Source of the DNA: JALYJG01 sp033763555
GTDB lineage: Bacteria; Pseudomonadota; Alphaproteobacteria; UBA9219
Direction: 5' to 3'
DNA: 64,000 nucleotides
Assembly (NCBI GenBank): GCA_033763555.1
Contig: JANRKK010000036.1
Location: 134,819 to 198,818, forward strand
Numbering within the stretch: the stretch's first letter is position 1; each line of letters starts with the position of its first letter. The notes under the pieces were generated by a model that saw only the letters and a program-made list of their open reading frames with translations, had not been told where the DNA came from and searched no databases. Shown one piece after another: positions 42,448 through 52,128 of the stretch. The position numbers were made by a program, and so were the translations under genes.

Positions 42448-43364
42448 CAAGAAGCAAAGGCAAGCGCGCCTCCGAGATCAAAATGATCCCGATTGAGAAG
42501 ATCAACATTCTCAATCCCCGTGTGCGGAATCAAAAAGTGTTCATGGAGATCGCCACGAACATGACCCAGGTGGGCATGAAGCGCCCGATCACCGTCACGC
42601 CCAGCCGCGCCAAGATCGAGGGCAAGGATTACGATCTGATCTGCGGACAGGGCCGGATCGAGGCATTTGTGGCTGTGGGGCAAAAGGAAATCCCTGCCAT
42701 TGTCATTGATGCCAGCGAGGAACAGGCGCTTATCATGAGCCTGGTAGAAAACCTTGCCCGCCGCCAGCACCGTGCCAATGACCTGTTGCAGGGTATCGAG
42801 ATTTTACAAAAGCAAGGATACAACGCACAGCAAATTGCCGACAAGACGGGGCTGGCGAGAGATTACGTCAGCGGCGTCCTGAATTTGATGGAGCGCGGCG
42901 AGGAACGGTTGCTCTCCGCCGTCGAGGCTGGACACATGCCGATCACGCTGGCCATCCGTATTGCGGAAAACCCCGAAGATGAACAGCGTGCCTTACATGA
43001 GGCGTATGAAACCAAACAACTGCGCGGAAATCGCCTGCTGCTGGCCAAACGCCTGATCGACACGCGCAAACGACGCGGAAAAACCTTCCTTGATGAGCGT
43101 GGCAAACGCGCAAAGCGGGATAAAGGTGATAAGGCTTTGTCCGTGCAGGATGTGTTGAAGGTTTACCAACGCGAGGTCGACCGCAAGCGTCTGCTGACAC
43201 GCAAGGCTGATGCCGTGGCCAACCGCATGTTGTTCGTGACCGAAGCCCTGCGGCAGCTTTTTCAGGACGAGCATTTCAGTACACTGCTGCGCGCGGAAGG
43301 GTTGACGACGCTACCCAAGCCACTGGCAGGACTCATGGATGAGAAAGGTCGTCTGCATGTCTAA
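42444..43364 (+). CDS. ParB/RepB-like partition-type protein (first)
   Basis: A 306-residue protein: ParB-type nuclease domain (IPIEKINILNPRVRN, LICGQGRIEAFVAVGQKEIPAIV, SLVENLARRQH), then an HTH (NAQQIADKTGLARDYVSGVLNL) and a helical C-terminus. ParB-like proteins bind centromere-like sites; in mobile elements some act as regulators. It overlaps the recombinase upstream and the second ParB-like gene downstream, so the three form one unit. Confidence 0.84.
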   Translation: MTRSKGKRASEIKMIPIEKINILNPRVRNQKVFMEIATNMTQVGMKRPITVTPSRAKIEGKDYDLICGQGRIEAFVAVGQKEIPAIVIDASEEQALIMSLVENLARRQHRANDLLQGIEILQKQGYNAQQIADKTGLARDYVSGVLNLMERGEERLLSAVEAGHMPITLAIRIAENPEDEQRALHEAYETKQLRGNRLLLAKRLIDTRKRRGKTFLDERGKRAKRDKGDKALSVQDVLKVYQREVDRKRLLTRKADAVANRMLFVTEALRQLFQDEHFSTLLRAEGLTTLPKPLAGLMDEKGRLHV

Positions 43365-44286
43365 GGATCCACGACAGAAAACGAAAATCCCCAAAGGAGA
43401 GATCAAGGCGGGTTTTGATAAACAAACCACAGACCTTGGCATCGACCAGATCGTGTCGATCAAAATCGTGACGCCCGCGGCCCGCAAAAGCCCCAAATAT
43501 CATCAAATCCTTGCATCCATCCGCGAAGTCGGCGTCATCGAGCCGCCCGTGGTCAGCCGCGATCCGCATTCGCGTAACAAATACATCCTGCTCGATGGCC
43601 ACATGCGCGTTGAGGCGCTCAAGGAGCTGGGCGAAACGGAGGTAACGTGCCTCGTATCCACCGACGACGAAGCCTTTACCTACAACAAGCATATCAACCG
43701 CCTCTCGACCGTCATGGAACATAAGATGATCCTGCGGGCGATCGAGCGCGGTGTACCGGAGGCTAAGATCGCTGCGGCGCTGAATATAGATGTGCGCAGC
43801 ATCGCCACCAGGCGCGATCTGTTGAACGGCGTCTGCCCAGAAGCTGCCGAGCTTTTGAAGGACAAAATGGTGCCGATTGCCACGTTCCCGATCTTGAAGC
43901 GCATGAAGCCTTTCCGCCAGATCGAGGCTGCCACGCTGATGAATGACGCTGGCACCTATTCGAAAACCTATGCCCGCGCGCTGCTGGCGGCCACACCCAA
44001 GGATCAGCTCGTGGATCCGGAAAAACCGAAAAAGATTAAAGGGCTGGACGAGGAACAGATGGCGCGCATGGAAAGCGAGATGGAGAGCCTCCAACGCGAA
44101 TATCGTCTGATCGAGGAAAACTACGGCAAGGATGTCCTCAATCTCACGCTGACCAAGGGATATCTCGGCTCATTGCTGGGCAACGCCAAGATTGTGCGCT
44201 ATCTGGCGCAAAATCACGCCGACATCCTGACCCAATTCCAGAAGATTGCCGACATCACCTCCCTGGCCAAGGAAACGGCGGCGTGA
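43357..44286 (+). CDS. ParB/RepB-like partition-type protein (second)
   Basis: A 309-residue protein related to plasmid RepB: KSPKYHQILASIREVGVIEPPVV, YILLDGHMRVEALKELGETEV, then HTH-like helices (EAKIAAALNIDVRSIATRRDLL) and a long helical C-terminal part (MARMESEMESLQREYRLIEE). The start at 43357 overlaps the upstream gene by 8 bases; an ATG at 43339 is possible. Two different ParB-like proteins beside a recombinase, with no ParA gene, is a distinctive set. Confidence 0.82.
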   Translation: MSKDPRQKTKIPKGEIKAGFDKQTTDLGIDQIVSIKIVTPAARKSPKYHQILASIREVGVIEPPVVSRDPHSRNKYILLDGHMRVEALKELGETEVTCLVSTDDEAFTYNKHINRLSTVMEHKMILRAIERGVPEAKIAAALNIDVRSIATRRDLLNGVCPEAAELLKDKMVPIATFPILKRMKPFRQIEAATLMNDAGTYSKTYARALLAATPKDQLVDPEKPKKIKGLDEEQMARMESEMESLQREYRLIEENYGKDVLNLTLTKGYLGSLLGNAKIVRYLAQNHADILTQFQKIADITSLAKETAA

Positions 44287-44306
44287 CAGGCGTTTAAGGG
44301 GGAGGC

Positions 44307-44449
44307 TTTCTTTCTGTTCCTTGAAAAGAAAGAAAATGGTTAAAAACCTTCTTTTATCCCCAAATATGGCTATTTCCCGTATTTAGCGACTTTACAAAGA
44401 AAGCATGTTTATCTATTCTTTCTTTCGTCGAATCAGAAAGAAAGGATAG
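44307..44449. repeat. Two CTTTCTTT palindromes upstream of the Fic gene
   Basis: First: TTTCTTTCT (44307-44315) pairs perfectly with AGAAAGAAA (44327-44335). Second: CTATTCTTTCTTTC (44413-44426) pairs with the 14 bases at 44436-44449 with one wobble. The second ends 6 bases before the Fic start codon and covers its ribosome site. The shared TTTCTTT word suggests one dimeric regulator binding both, or mRNA hairpins. Confidence 0.75.
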
Positions 44450-44455
44450 CCAGCC

Positions 44456-45646
44456 ATGTCCGGCGATAACAGCCGCCTCGGCTCTTATATACGGTGTAGC
44501 GTCGCAGGGGAAACCTACCAGGCTTTCCTGCCGCCCGCGCTGCCGCCGCCCCAGCCGCCCCTGAATCTGCTGGGGTTGCAGGGGTTGTTGTCCAAGGCCA
44601 ATCAGGCGCTGGGCAAGCTCGATGCCGTGGCCGACATCCTGCCGGACAGTAATCTGCTTCTTTATTATTATGTGCGCAAAGAGGCCGTGCTGTCGTCCCA
44701 GATCGAAGGAACGCAATCTTCGCTGGCTGATCTTCTGCTTTATGAAAGCGACGAAGCGCCCAGCGTTCCCATGGATGATGTCGTGGAAGTATCGTCCTAC
44801 GTTGCGGCGCTTGAGCATGGCCTCGCGCGCGTGCGTGAAGGCTTCCCTGTATCGCTGCGCCTGATCCGCGAGATGCATGCGATCCTGCTTTCCAAGGGAC
44901 GCGGCAGCAACAAACAGCCAGGCGAGTTTCGTACATCGCAAAACTGGATCGGCGGATCACGCCCTGGCAACGCCGCTTTCGTGCCGCCGCCTCCGGATCG
45001 GCTAATGGAATGCCTCGACGCTTTCGAGAAATATCTACATCTGGAGGAACGCTCTTATACCGCGCTCATCGATGCAGGGCTGATCCACGTCCAGTTTGAA
45101 ACCATCCACCCGTTCCTCGACGGCAACGGGCGCATTGGCCGTTTGCTCATCACGTTCTTCCTGATGATGATGGGTGATCTGCGCCAGCCAAATTTGTATT
45201 TGAGCTTGTTCTTCAAGAACAACCGTCAGGAATATTATTCGCGCCTCGGTGCTGTCCGCACGGCGGGCGATTGGGAGGGTTGGCTGGACTTCTTCCTGCA
45301 CGGCGTTGCCGAAACATCCAATCAGGTCGTTGCCACCAGCCAGGCGATTTCTGCGCTGTTCAAAGCCGATAACGACAAGATCGCTGCGCTGAAACGTGCG
45401 GGGATAACGGCGCGGCAGGCACACGCCCAGCTTCAAAAGGTGGCGATCTCGAATGCCATCAATATGGCTGCTGCGCTCGATGTCAGTGTTCCCACCGCGC
45501 GCCTGGCGCTGAATAACCTGAAAGAGCTTGGGATCGTGAAGGATATCAGTGGCTCCGGCAAGGAACGCCTTTATATTTACACCGCACTGATCGATCTGCT
45601 GGAACAAGGCGCGGAGCCGATTGCGCTCGGAAAGGAAGCTGTTTGA
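44456..45646 (+). CDS. Fic-family AMP-transferase with built-in inhibitory helix
   Basis: A 396-residue Fic protein. The catalytic motif HPFLDGNGRIGR is at 218-229. An N-terminal SSQIEG (80-85) matches the inhibitory [ST]xxxE[GN] motif of class II Fic proteins, in which the Glu blocks ATP until relieved. The C-terminus ends in a winged-helix-like part (NAINMAAALDVSVPTARLAL, LGIVKDIS). Such proteins modify target proteins with AMP and often regulate themselves. Two palindromes lie directly upstream. Confidence 0.88.
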   Translation: MSGDNSRLGSYIRCSVAGETYQAFLPPALPPPQPPLNLLGLQGLLSKANQALGKLDAVADILPDSNLLLYYYVRKEAVLSSQIEGTQSSLADLLLYESDEAPSVPMDDVVEVSSYVAALEHGLARVREGFPVSLRLIREMHAILLSKGRGSNKQPGEFRTSQNWIGGSRPGNAAFVPPPPDRLMECLDAFEKYLHLEERSYTALIDAGLIHVQFETIHPFLDGNGRIGRLLITFFLMMMGDLRQPNLYLSLFFKNNRQEYYSRLGAVRTAGDWEGWLDFFLHGVAETSNQVVATSQAISALFKADNDKIAALKRAGITARQAHAQLQKVAISNAINMAAALDVSVPTARLALNNLKELGIVKDISGSGKERLYIYTALIDLLEQGAEPIALGKEAV

Positions 45647-45757
45647 AGTGACGACGGATATATTCACTGCCGTAGCAAGGGTAACGATCTGTGAATTCTC
45701 AACGATATAAGAGGGTTATCACAAAAGTAGGTAGAATATTAACGAAAGTTTGCTAGA

Positions 45758-46189
45758 ATGGTCATCATGATGTTGAAGCGTCTCATATGCGCCTTTGTCG
45801 CGCTGAGTTTTGTCTTCGCCGGAATACCCGTTCTGGCGGCGGCGAAAGAGATGCCTTGTCCGATGACGAAAATACATACCGATATGGAGAAACCCTCGGC
45901 TCAATCTGATATGTCCAGTATGAAAATGGGTATGAAAGATTGTGACAAATGTCCAAAATCGACGGAAAAGAAACAAGCCGAGAAACCTAAAAAAGGTGGC
46001 TGTTGCGACGATCAGGCATGTAATGCCAAATGTGCCGCCCTGAGCAGTGCGGGCGGACAATTGTTCCCATCCAGCGACATTCAATGGAATGGGCCAAATG
46101 CGAAGGAAAAGGTGACGTTTTTGCCGTACCTTTTGCCTCCGTCCCATTTCCTGAAAACACCCGAAAAACCACCCAAACATCTCTTGTAA
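45758..46189 (+). CDS. Exported Met/Cys-rich metal-binding protein of the Cus locus
   Basis: A 143-residue periplasmic protein with a signal peptide (LICAFVALSFVFAGIPVLAAA). The mature part is rich in Met and Cys: MPCPMTKIHTDMEK, MSSMKMGMKDCDKC, KKGGCCDDQACNAKC. Such residues bind Cu(I) or Ag(I). It lies 130 bases upstream of the outer-membrane efflux gene and probably delivers or buffers metal for the pump. The start may be 45758, 45767 or 45770. Confidence 0.75.
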   Translation: MVIMMLKRLICAFVALSFVFAGIPVLAAAKEMPCPMTKIHTDMEKPSAQSDMSSMKMGMKDCDKCPKSTEKKQAEKPKKGGCCDDQACNAKCAALSSAGGQLFPSSDIQWNGPNAKEKVTFLPYLLPPSHFLKTPEKPPKHLL

Positions 46190-46319
46190 AGGGCGAAGTG
46201 TGTCCGGATTTTGGGTTGATGTGAGCATCGCGCGCCAAAAATCCTGATATCCAGCCCTCTTTGCACTGCGGTTTTGCGATCTTTCGCGGAGCCGACCAAA
46301 CGCATACGAGAGGTTTATC

Positions 46320-47561
46320 ATGATTAGAATTTTAATATTTATTGTGCTGATCGGTTTCAGCATCGCGGCTCCCGCCCACGCGGCGGAAAAAGCCAAGCCC
46401 TCTGCGTCAGAGACACAGGGACAAAATGAAGCCAACTTCGGGTTTCTGCTGGAAAAATTGAAACAGCATCCTGAAATCCAAGCCTATGTCAGCCGCGCGG
46501 AATCCTCGCAATACAATGCGACGGGCGAATTGGGTTTACCGGATCCGATGCTGTTTATCCAAGAGCAGGATTACCCTATCGGTTCCAGCATGTCGCGCGA
46601 TCAAGAGCAGAAGATGATCGGCTTTAAGCAGGTCATTCCGGCTTTTGGAACACGCGGAGCCAAATCCGACCGTCTGGGGGTTGAATCCCGTAAAAACAAG
46701 CTACTCGGCGATTACGCCTATGCAGCGATGAAATCTCAGCTCATCACCGTGCTGGCCAATTTGGCGCGCATTGAAGAACAGGAAAAATTATTGTCGCAAC
46801 AGGAGTCGTTATTCGGCTCCGAACGGACGAGCCTGAAAGGACGGATCGCTGCCAACCAGGCATCGCAAAGCCAGCTTTCGCTGAGCGAGGCCGACAGCAC
46901 TGATGTTTCACTAATGCGTGCCGATCTTGAGGAAGAAAAGCATGAGATCATGGCGATGCTTGCCAACATGGTTGGCGAGACACCGGATGTCCCGCTTCCT
47001 GCGATCGACAAAATTGTCTGGGATCAGGATGTTGTGAAAACATACCCCGTTCAGGTCGCCGCGCAGGATATTGAAATGGCACGTAAGGATGTTGATCTGC
47101 GCGAATCCGAGTTCAACCCCAATTTTGAGGTGCAGGCTAGTTATGGCCGCATGAATGGCGGCGATAACGCCGGAACAATCATGGTGGGGATGAGTATTCC
47201 GCTTTGGGCCGCGCAGAACCAGCAACCCAAATTATCGGGCGCGAAATCGAGCGTGCGCGCGGCGGAGGACGATCAGGAAAACATCAAGCGCCAGACGTTG
47301 CAGAAATTAACCCATCTTGAAGCTCAGATCGACGCCAGCGACCGCAAGATCGAGTTGCTCAAACATAAAGAATCCCTCCTGAACGCATCACGCGGTGCGC
47401 AAGCCAGGGAATATGAGGCGGGAAAAAGCGATCTTTCCATGCCCTTAAAGACACGGCGCGACATGGTGTCCGTCCGTTATCAACTGGCGACGGAACGGGC
47501 GAAACGCACCACTCTGATTGCCGATTTCAACCACTACTTCCTCGAAAGAGAAGAAAAATGA
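46320..47561 (+). CDS. cusC: TolC-type outer-membrane efflux protein, CusC-like
   Basis: A 413-residue outer-membrane channel subunit with signal peptide (IFIVLIGFSIAAPAHA) and the helical repeats of the OEP family (HPEIQAYVSRAESSQYNATG, GLPDPMLFIQEQDYPIG, FKQVIPAFGTRGAKSDR, then long coiled-coil stretches). There is no lipobox, unlike E. coli CusC. It overlaps the adaptor gene by 4 bases and serves as the exit duct of the pump. Confidence 0.87.
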   Translation: MIRILIFIVLIGFSIAAPAHAAEKAKPSASETQGQNEANFGFLLEKLKQHPEIQAYVSRAESSQYNATGELGLPDPMLFIQEQDYPIGSSMSRDQEQKMIGFKQVIPAFGTRGAKSDRLGVESRKNKLLGDYAYAAMKSQLITVLANLARIEEQEKLLSQQESLFGSERTSLKGRIAANQASQSQLSLSEADSTDVSLMRADLEEEKHEIMAMLANMVGETPDVPLPAIDKIVWDQDVVKTYPVQVAAQDIEMARKDVDLRESEFNPNFEVQASYGRMNGGDNAGTIMVGMSIPLWAAQNQQPKLSGAKSSVRAAEDDQENIKRQTLQKLTHLEAQIDASDRKIELLKHKESLLNASRGAQAREYEAGKSDLSMPLKTRRDMVSVRYQLATERAKRTTLIADFNHYFLEREEK

Positions 47562-48961
47562 GAAAATCTTTTCCGCTTCTGATCGGATCAATCCTCTGCG
47601 TCAACGCCGTACTGAATGGTTTTGGCACGGTCACGGCATTCAGTCCTCATGCCAGCAGCATTCAAAAGATTTTTGAAATAGGCATTGCGCATGCCGAGGA
47701 AGAGGTTGCGGTTAAATACACCTGTCCGATGCATCCGCAGGTCATATCCGATACGCCAGGAAAATGTCCGATTTGCGGTATGGATTTGGTACAAGTCGCC
47801 GCTTCAGGTGGTTCGCATGAGGAAAAAAGAGATGTAAAGGCTGCCGTCACCGACCAGAAAGACCAAAAGGTTCTTTACTGGTACGATCCGATGGTGCCGG
47901 AAAAGCGTTTCGACAAACCTGGAAAATCGCCTTTCATGGATATGGAGCTGGTGCCTAAATACGCCGACGAGATACAAGGCGACACCTCCGGTAAGCCTGT
48001 GATCACCATTAGCGCGGATACCACTCAGAAAATGGGCGTGCGTACGGAAAAGGTGACCAAGGGGAGCTTTGCCAAAACCATCCGTGCGACCGCTATCGTG
48101 ATGGAAAACGAACGTGGCCGTTGGGAGTTGTTCAGCCAGCTTGAAGGAAGGGTTGAAGATTTGCGCTATAGCGCTGTCGGCGATCGTGTCAAAAAAGGCG
48201 ATGTCTTTTATTCCCTTTACAGTCCGGAGCTTTTGTCCCTGCAAAATGACTTTGTCGCTGCGCGCAAGGCGGGACTTCAGGATTTGGCGCAAGCCGCAAA
48301 GAAGAGAATGAAACTGTTGGGGGTCGACGATACGGTAATCGCCGATCTTTCAAAGGGCGGCAGGGCTTTTGAGAAAGTACCGTTTTATGTTCCGGCAGAC
48401 GGGGTTCTGGCTCAACTTGATATTCGTAACGGCTATTACCTAAAAGCCAATGACCAAGTTGGCCGTATTCAAGACCTGTCAACGGTCTGGCTGGAAGCCG
48501 CAGTGCCGGAAAAGGACATGGCGGCGATCAAGGAAGGCGATACTGCCGAGATCGCGATTGGCCTGCAGAAATATGACGGCAAGGTCGATTATATCTATCC
48601 GACCATTGATGCCGAGGCGCGTACCGGAAAGGTGCGCCTGATCGTCGATAACAAGGACGGGGTCTTGCGTCCGGCTTCTTATGCCGCCGTGACATTTGCA
48701 ACAGGTGTCGTGACGGAGCAATTGACCGTCCCAAGCGAGGCTGTCTTACGGAATACTGAGGGCGAGCATGTCATCGTGGCTATAGGGAGCGGAAAATTCC
48801 AGGCGCGTAGCGTCAAGACGGGTGGCATCAGCGCAGGTCGCACGGAAATTATATCCGGCCTCCAGGAAGGCGACGATGTCGTTGTCAGCGCGCAATTTTT
48901 GATCGACTCTGAATCCTCGCTCCAGGAATCCTTGGGTAAATTTTCTGGAGGGCAGCAATGA
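47558..48961 (+). CDS. cusB: RND periplasmic adaptor CusB with metal-binding N-terminus
   Basis: A 467-residue membrane-fusion protein. After the signal region come two metal-binding segments: YTCPMHPQVISDTPGKCPIC and the CusB-type WYDPMVPEKRFDKPGKSPFM. Then the usual barrel-sandwich hybrid, hairpin (SLQNDFVAARKAGLQDLAQ) and beta-barrel. The Met pair near PFMDMELVPKY is where CusB binds Cu(I)/Ag(I). It overlaps cusC and cusA by 4 bases each, giving one operon. Confidence 0.9.
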   Translation: MRKSFPLLIGSILCVNAVLNGFGTVTAFSPHASSIQKIFEIGIAHAEEEVAVKYTCPMHPQVISDTPGKCPICGMDLVQVAASGGSHEEKRDVKAAVTDQKDQKVLYWYDPMVPEKRFDKPGKSPFMDMELVPKYADEIQGDTSGKPVITISADTTQKMGVRTEKVTKGSFAKTIRATAIVMENERGRWELFSQLEGRVEDLRYSAVGDRVKKGDVFYSLYSPELLSLQNDFVAARKAGLQDLAQAAKKRMKLLGVDDTVIADLSKGGRAFEKVPFYVPADGVLAQLDIRNGYYLKANDQVGRIQDLSTVWLEAAVPEKDMAAIKEGDTAEIAIGLQKYDGKVDYIYPTIDAEARTGKVRLIVDNKDGVLRPASYAAVTFATGVVTEQLTVPSEAVLRNTEGEHVIVAIGSGKFQARSVKTGGISAGRTEIISGLQEGDDVVVSAQFLIDSESSLQESLGKFSGGQQ

Positions 48962-51900
48962 GCGATATTTCACATGATCCGACAAAATCTTTCGTTGCTC
49001 GCGTGATCGACTGGTCGGTTAATAACCCGTTGATGATTTCTATTCTGGCCTGCATGATCCTGATCGGCGGGATTTTCGCCGTGCAGCGCATGCCGCTCGA
49101 CGCCATCCCCGATCTTTCCGATACGCAAGTGATCGTGCGAACGGATTTCGAAGGACAAGCACCGCAAATCATCGAAAATCTGGTGACCTATCCGTTATCG
49201 ACCGCCATGCTGGGATTGCCCCGCACCAAAATCGTGCGCGGATTTTCAATGTTCGGCGCATCCTTTGTATATGTGATCTTTAAAGACGGCACCGATCAAT
49301 ATTGGGCGCGCTCTCGTGTCTTGGAAGCCCTTTCCAAGGTTCAGTCTACTTTGCCATCCGCCGCCAAAGTACAGATCGGCCCCGACGCCACGGGTGTGGG
49401 CTGGGTCTATCAATATGCGCTTGTCGATAAAAGCGGCAAACATGATTTGGCGCAGTTACGCAGTTTGCAGGACTGGTTTCTGAAATTCGAACTGGCGACC
49501 GTTCATGGCGTATCCGAAGTCGCCAGCATTGGCGGCTTTGTCAAAGAGTATCAAGTTCTGATCGACCCCATGAAGCTGCGTGCCTTCGGAATTTCCCTGA
49601 TGCGGATTCAAGAAGCACTCAAGGTATCCAGCCAGGAAGCGGGCGGACGTGTGATCGAACAGGCCGAAACAGAATTCGTGATTCGCTCCAAGGGCTATGT
49701 CACGGGGATTTCCGACCTTGAAAAACTGGTGCTGAAAGCCAAAGACGGCACGCCCGTTCGCCTTGTGGACGTGGCGCGTATTATCGAGGGGCCGGAATTG
49801 CGGCGCGGCGTCACGGAGCTTAACGGCGAAGGAGAAGTTGTTTCCGGCATTATCATCATGCGGCCAGGCGGCAACGCACTCGATGTGATCAAAGCCGTCA
49901 AACAAAAGATCGAAACCCTGAAGCCAGGTTTTCCGGAAGGCGTCGAGATTGTGTCTGTTTATGACCGCGCGCCGCTGATCGAAGGTTCGGTCGAATATTT
50001 GAGCCATAAGCTGATTGAAGAAGCGATTGTCGTGTCACTGGTCTGCTTGATCTTCCTGCTGCATGTCCGCTCCTCCTTTGTGGCGATAATTACCTTGCCG
50101 CTGGGCGTATTGGCGGCGTTTATGGTGATGTCGGCGCAAGAGATCACCGCCAACATAATGTCACTGGGAGGAATCGCTATTGCCATTGGCGCGATGGTGG
50201 ACGCTTCCATCGTCATGGTCGAAAACGCGCACCGCAAGCTCTCGGAACTCCCTAAGGAGACAAGCACTGAAGAAAAACGCGCTGCTTTATTACTGGCAGC
50301 GAAAGAAGTCGGCCCAGGGTTATTCTTTTCACTACTCATCATCACGGTGTCGTTCTTGCCCGTCTTTGCTTTAACAGGACAATCCGAACGGCTATTCAGT
50401 CCGCTGGCCTTCACCAAGACTTATTCGATGGCGGCAGCGGCTATTTTGTCGGTAACGGTCGTGCCGTTGTTGATGCTCTGGCTTATTCGCGGGAAAATAC
50501 TGCCTGAAGAGCGTAATCCGCTTAATCGTTTTTTTATCACAATCTACAAACCTGTTCTTGCACTGGCCTTAAAGGCTAAATGGCTGACGCTCACGCTGGC
50601 GGGATTATTGCTGCTCAGTATGGCCTGGCCAATCATGCGAACAGGCAGTGAATTCATGCCCGCACTTTATGAGGGCGATTTGCTTTATATGCCGACGACA
50701 TTGCCTGGTGTGTCTGTGACCAAGGCCAAGGAACTGGTTGCTACGACCAACCGCCTGATCAAAAGCGTGCCTGAGGTGGAAACAGTCTTTGGTAAAGCGG
50801 GACAAGCGGAAACGGCGACCGATCCTGCCCCGATTTCCATGATCGAAACCTGGGTGCATTTAAAACCGCGCGAACAATGGCGCAAAGGGGTGACCACCGA
50901 GGCGTTGATCAAGGAGATGGATGCCCTCACGAAAATGCCGGGCCTGGTCAATAGCTGGGGCTACCCGATCAAAATCCGCATGGACATGGTGACGACGGGC
51001 ATCCGCACGCCTGTGGGTATCAAAGTCTCCGGCGCGGATCTGAACACCATCGGTCAGATTGCGGTGGAAGTCGAGCAAGCGGTCAAAACCGTACCAGGCA
51101 CGCGCTCGGCCTTCGCCGACCGTGTAGTTGGGGCCAAATATCTTGAAATTGAGCCGGATCGTGACGCTTTGGCGCGCTATAATGTCGATCTGGGGACGAT
51201 GCAGGATGTAATTGCCACGGCTCTGGGCGGTATGAAGCTCTCTGAATCCGTACAAGGACGGGAACGCTACGGTATCATGCTGCGCTATGATCGGCCTTTC
51301 CGCGAGAGCGCGGATGACCTTCAAAATATTCTGGTCGATACACCCGATGGAGCGCAAGTACCTCTGGGGACGCTGGCGACCATTAAATTCGCGCCAGGGC
51401 CGCAAATGATCGTCTCGGAAAATGCGCGTCTCAATGGCTGGGTGTTTGTGGATATCGCTGGACGAGACATAGGTGGCTATGTGCAAGAGGCGCAGCGCGT
51501 TGTCACCGAAAAGGTCAAATTGCCTGCCGGATATTCCATCGGCTGGTCAGGACAATTTGAACAGATGCTGGAAGCACAGGCGCGTCTTGATATCGCCATT
51601 CCGGCGACGATTGGCATCATATTCCTGCTGCTGATCATGCATTTTGGCAGGCTGGATCGTACCTTGATGGTGATGCTGTCCTTGCCATTCGGGCTGGTGG
51701 GCGGCGTCTGGACGCTGTATTTGGCGGGGTATAATTTCTCGGTTGCCGTTGCGGTCGGCTTTATTGCGCTCGCAGGCATTGCCGTGGAAACAGCCGTGGT
51801 TATGCTGATTTATATAGATCAGCAGGTGCGTCGTCATCCGCCACAAATCAAGCAGGAACTGTTTGATGCGGTCATGCATGGCGCAGCCTTGCGTGTGCGC

Positions 51901-52101
51901 CCCAAATTGATGACCGTGTCTGTGATCATCGCGGGGCTGTTGCCGATCTTCTTTACGGAGGGGTTGGGATCGGATGTAATGCGTCGGATCGCCTTGCCGA
52001 TGGTCGGCGGCATGGTGACAACCACGCTTCTGACACTGATCGTTATTCCTACGACGTACTATATGTATCAATCAAAATTGTTCAAAGAAGAGAGAGATTA
52101 G
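48958..52101 (+). CDS. cusA: Heavy-metal efflux RND pump CusA
   Basis: A 1047-residue, 12-helix inner-membrane pump of the HME-RND type. Features: MPLDAIPDLSDTQVIV near the N-terminus, GWVYQYALVD, AIAIGAMVDASIVMVENAHRK in the membrane, and IALAGIAVETAVVMLIYI in the second half. It exports Cu(I)/Ag(I) by proton exchange through CusB and CusC. It is last in the operon and ends 27 bases before the convergent phage lysis genes. Confidence 0.94.
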   Translation: MSDISHDPTKSFVARVIDWSVNNPLMISILACMILIGGIFAVQRMPLDAIPDLSDTQVIVRTDFEGQAPQIIENLVTYPLSTAMLGLPRTKIVRGFSMFGASFVYVIFKDGTDQYWARSRVLEALSKVQSTLPSAAKVQIGPDATGVGWVYQYALVDKSGKHDLAQLRSLQDWFLKFELATVHGVSEVASIGGFVKEYQVLIDPMKLRAFGISLMRIQEALKVSSQEAGGRVIEQAETEFVIRSKGYVTGISDLEKLVLKAKDGTPVRLVDVARIIEGPELRRGVTELNGEGEVVSGIIIMRPGGNALDVIKAVKQKIETLKPGFPEGVEIVSVYDRAPLIEGSVEYLSHKLIEEAIVVSLVCLIFLLHVRSSFVAIITLPLGVLAAFMVMSAQEITANIMSLGGIAIAIGAMVDASIVMVENAHRKLSELPKETSTEEKRAALLLAAKEVGPGLFFSLLIITVSFLPVFALTGQSERLFSPLAFTKTYSMAAAAILSVTVVPLLMLWLIRGKILPEERNPLNRFFITIYKPVLALALKAKWLTLTLAGLLLLSMAWPIMRTGSEFMPALYEGDLLYMPTTLPGVSVTKAKELVATTNRLIKSVPEVETVFGKAGQAETATDPAPISMIETWVHLKPREQWRKGVTTEALIKEMDALTKMPGLVNSWGYPIKIRMDMVTTGIRTPVGIKVSGADLNTIGQIAVEVEQAVKTVPGTRSAFADRVVGAKYLEIEPDRDALARYNVDLGTMQDVIATALGGMKLSESVQGRERYGIMLRYDRPFRESADDLQNILVDTPDGAQVPLGTLATIKFAPGPQMIVSENARLNGWVFVDIAGRDIGGYVQEAQRVVTEKVKLPAGYSIGWSGQFEQMLEAQARLDIAIPATIGIIFLLLIMHFGRLDRTLMVMLSLPFGLVGGVWTLYLAGYNFSVAVAVGFIALAGIAVETAVVMLIYIDQQVRRHPPQIKQELFDAVMHGAALRVRPKLMTVSVIIAGLLPIFFTEGLGSDVMRRIALPMVGGMVTTTLLTLIVIPTTYYMYQSKLFKEERD

Positions 52102-52128
52102 AGACATAAAGCTAAATCTTTTGCTCAT

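Noticed and set aside
45719..46435. A 238-codon minus-strand frame over the small Met/Cys-rich protein
   Set aside because: The plus-strand frame there has a clear signal peptide and metal-binding motifs and fits the Cus operon; the minus frame has no recognisable domain.
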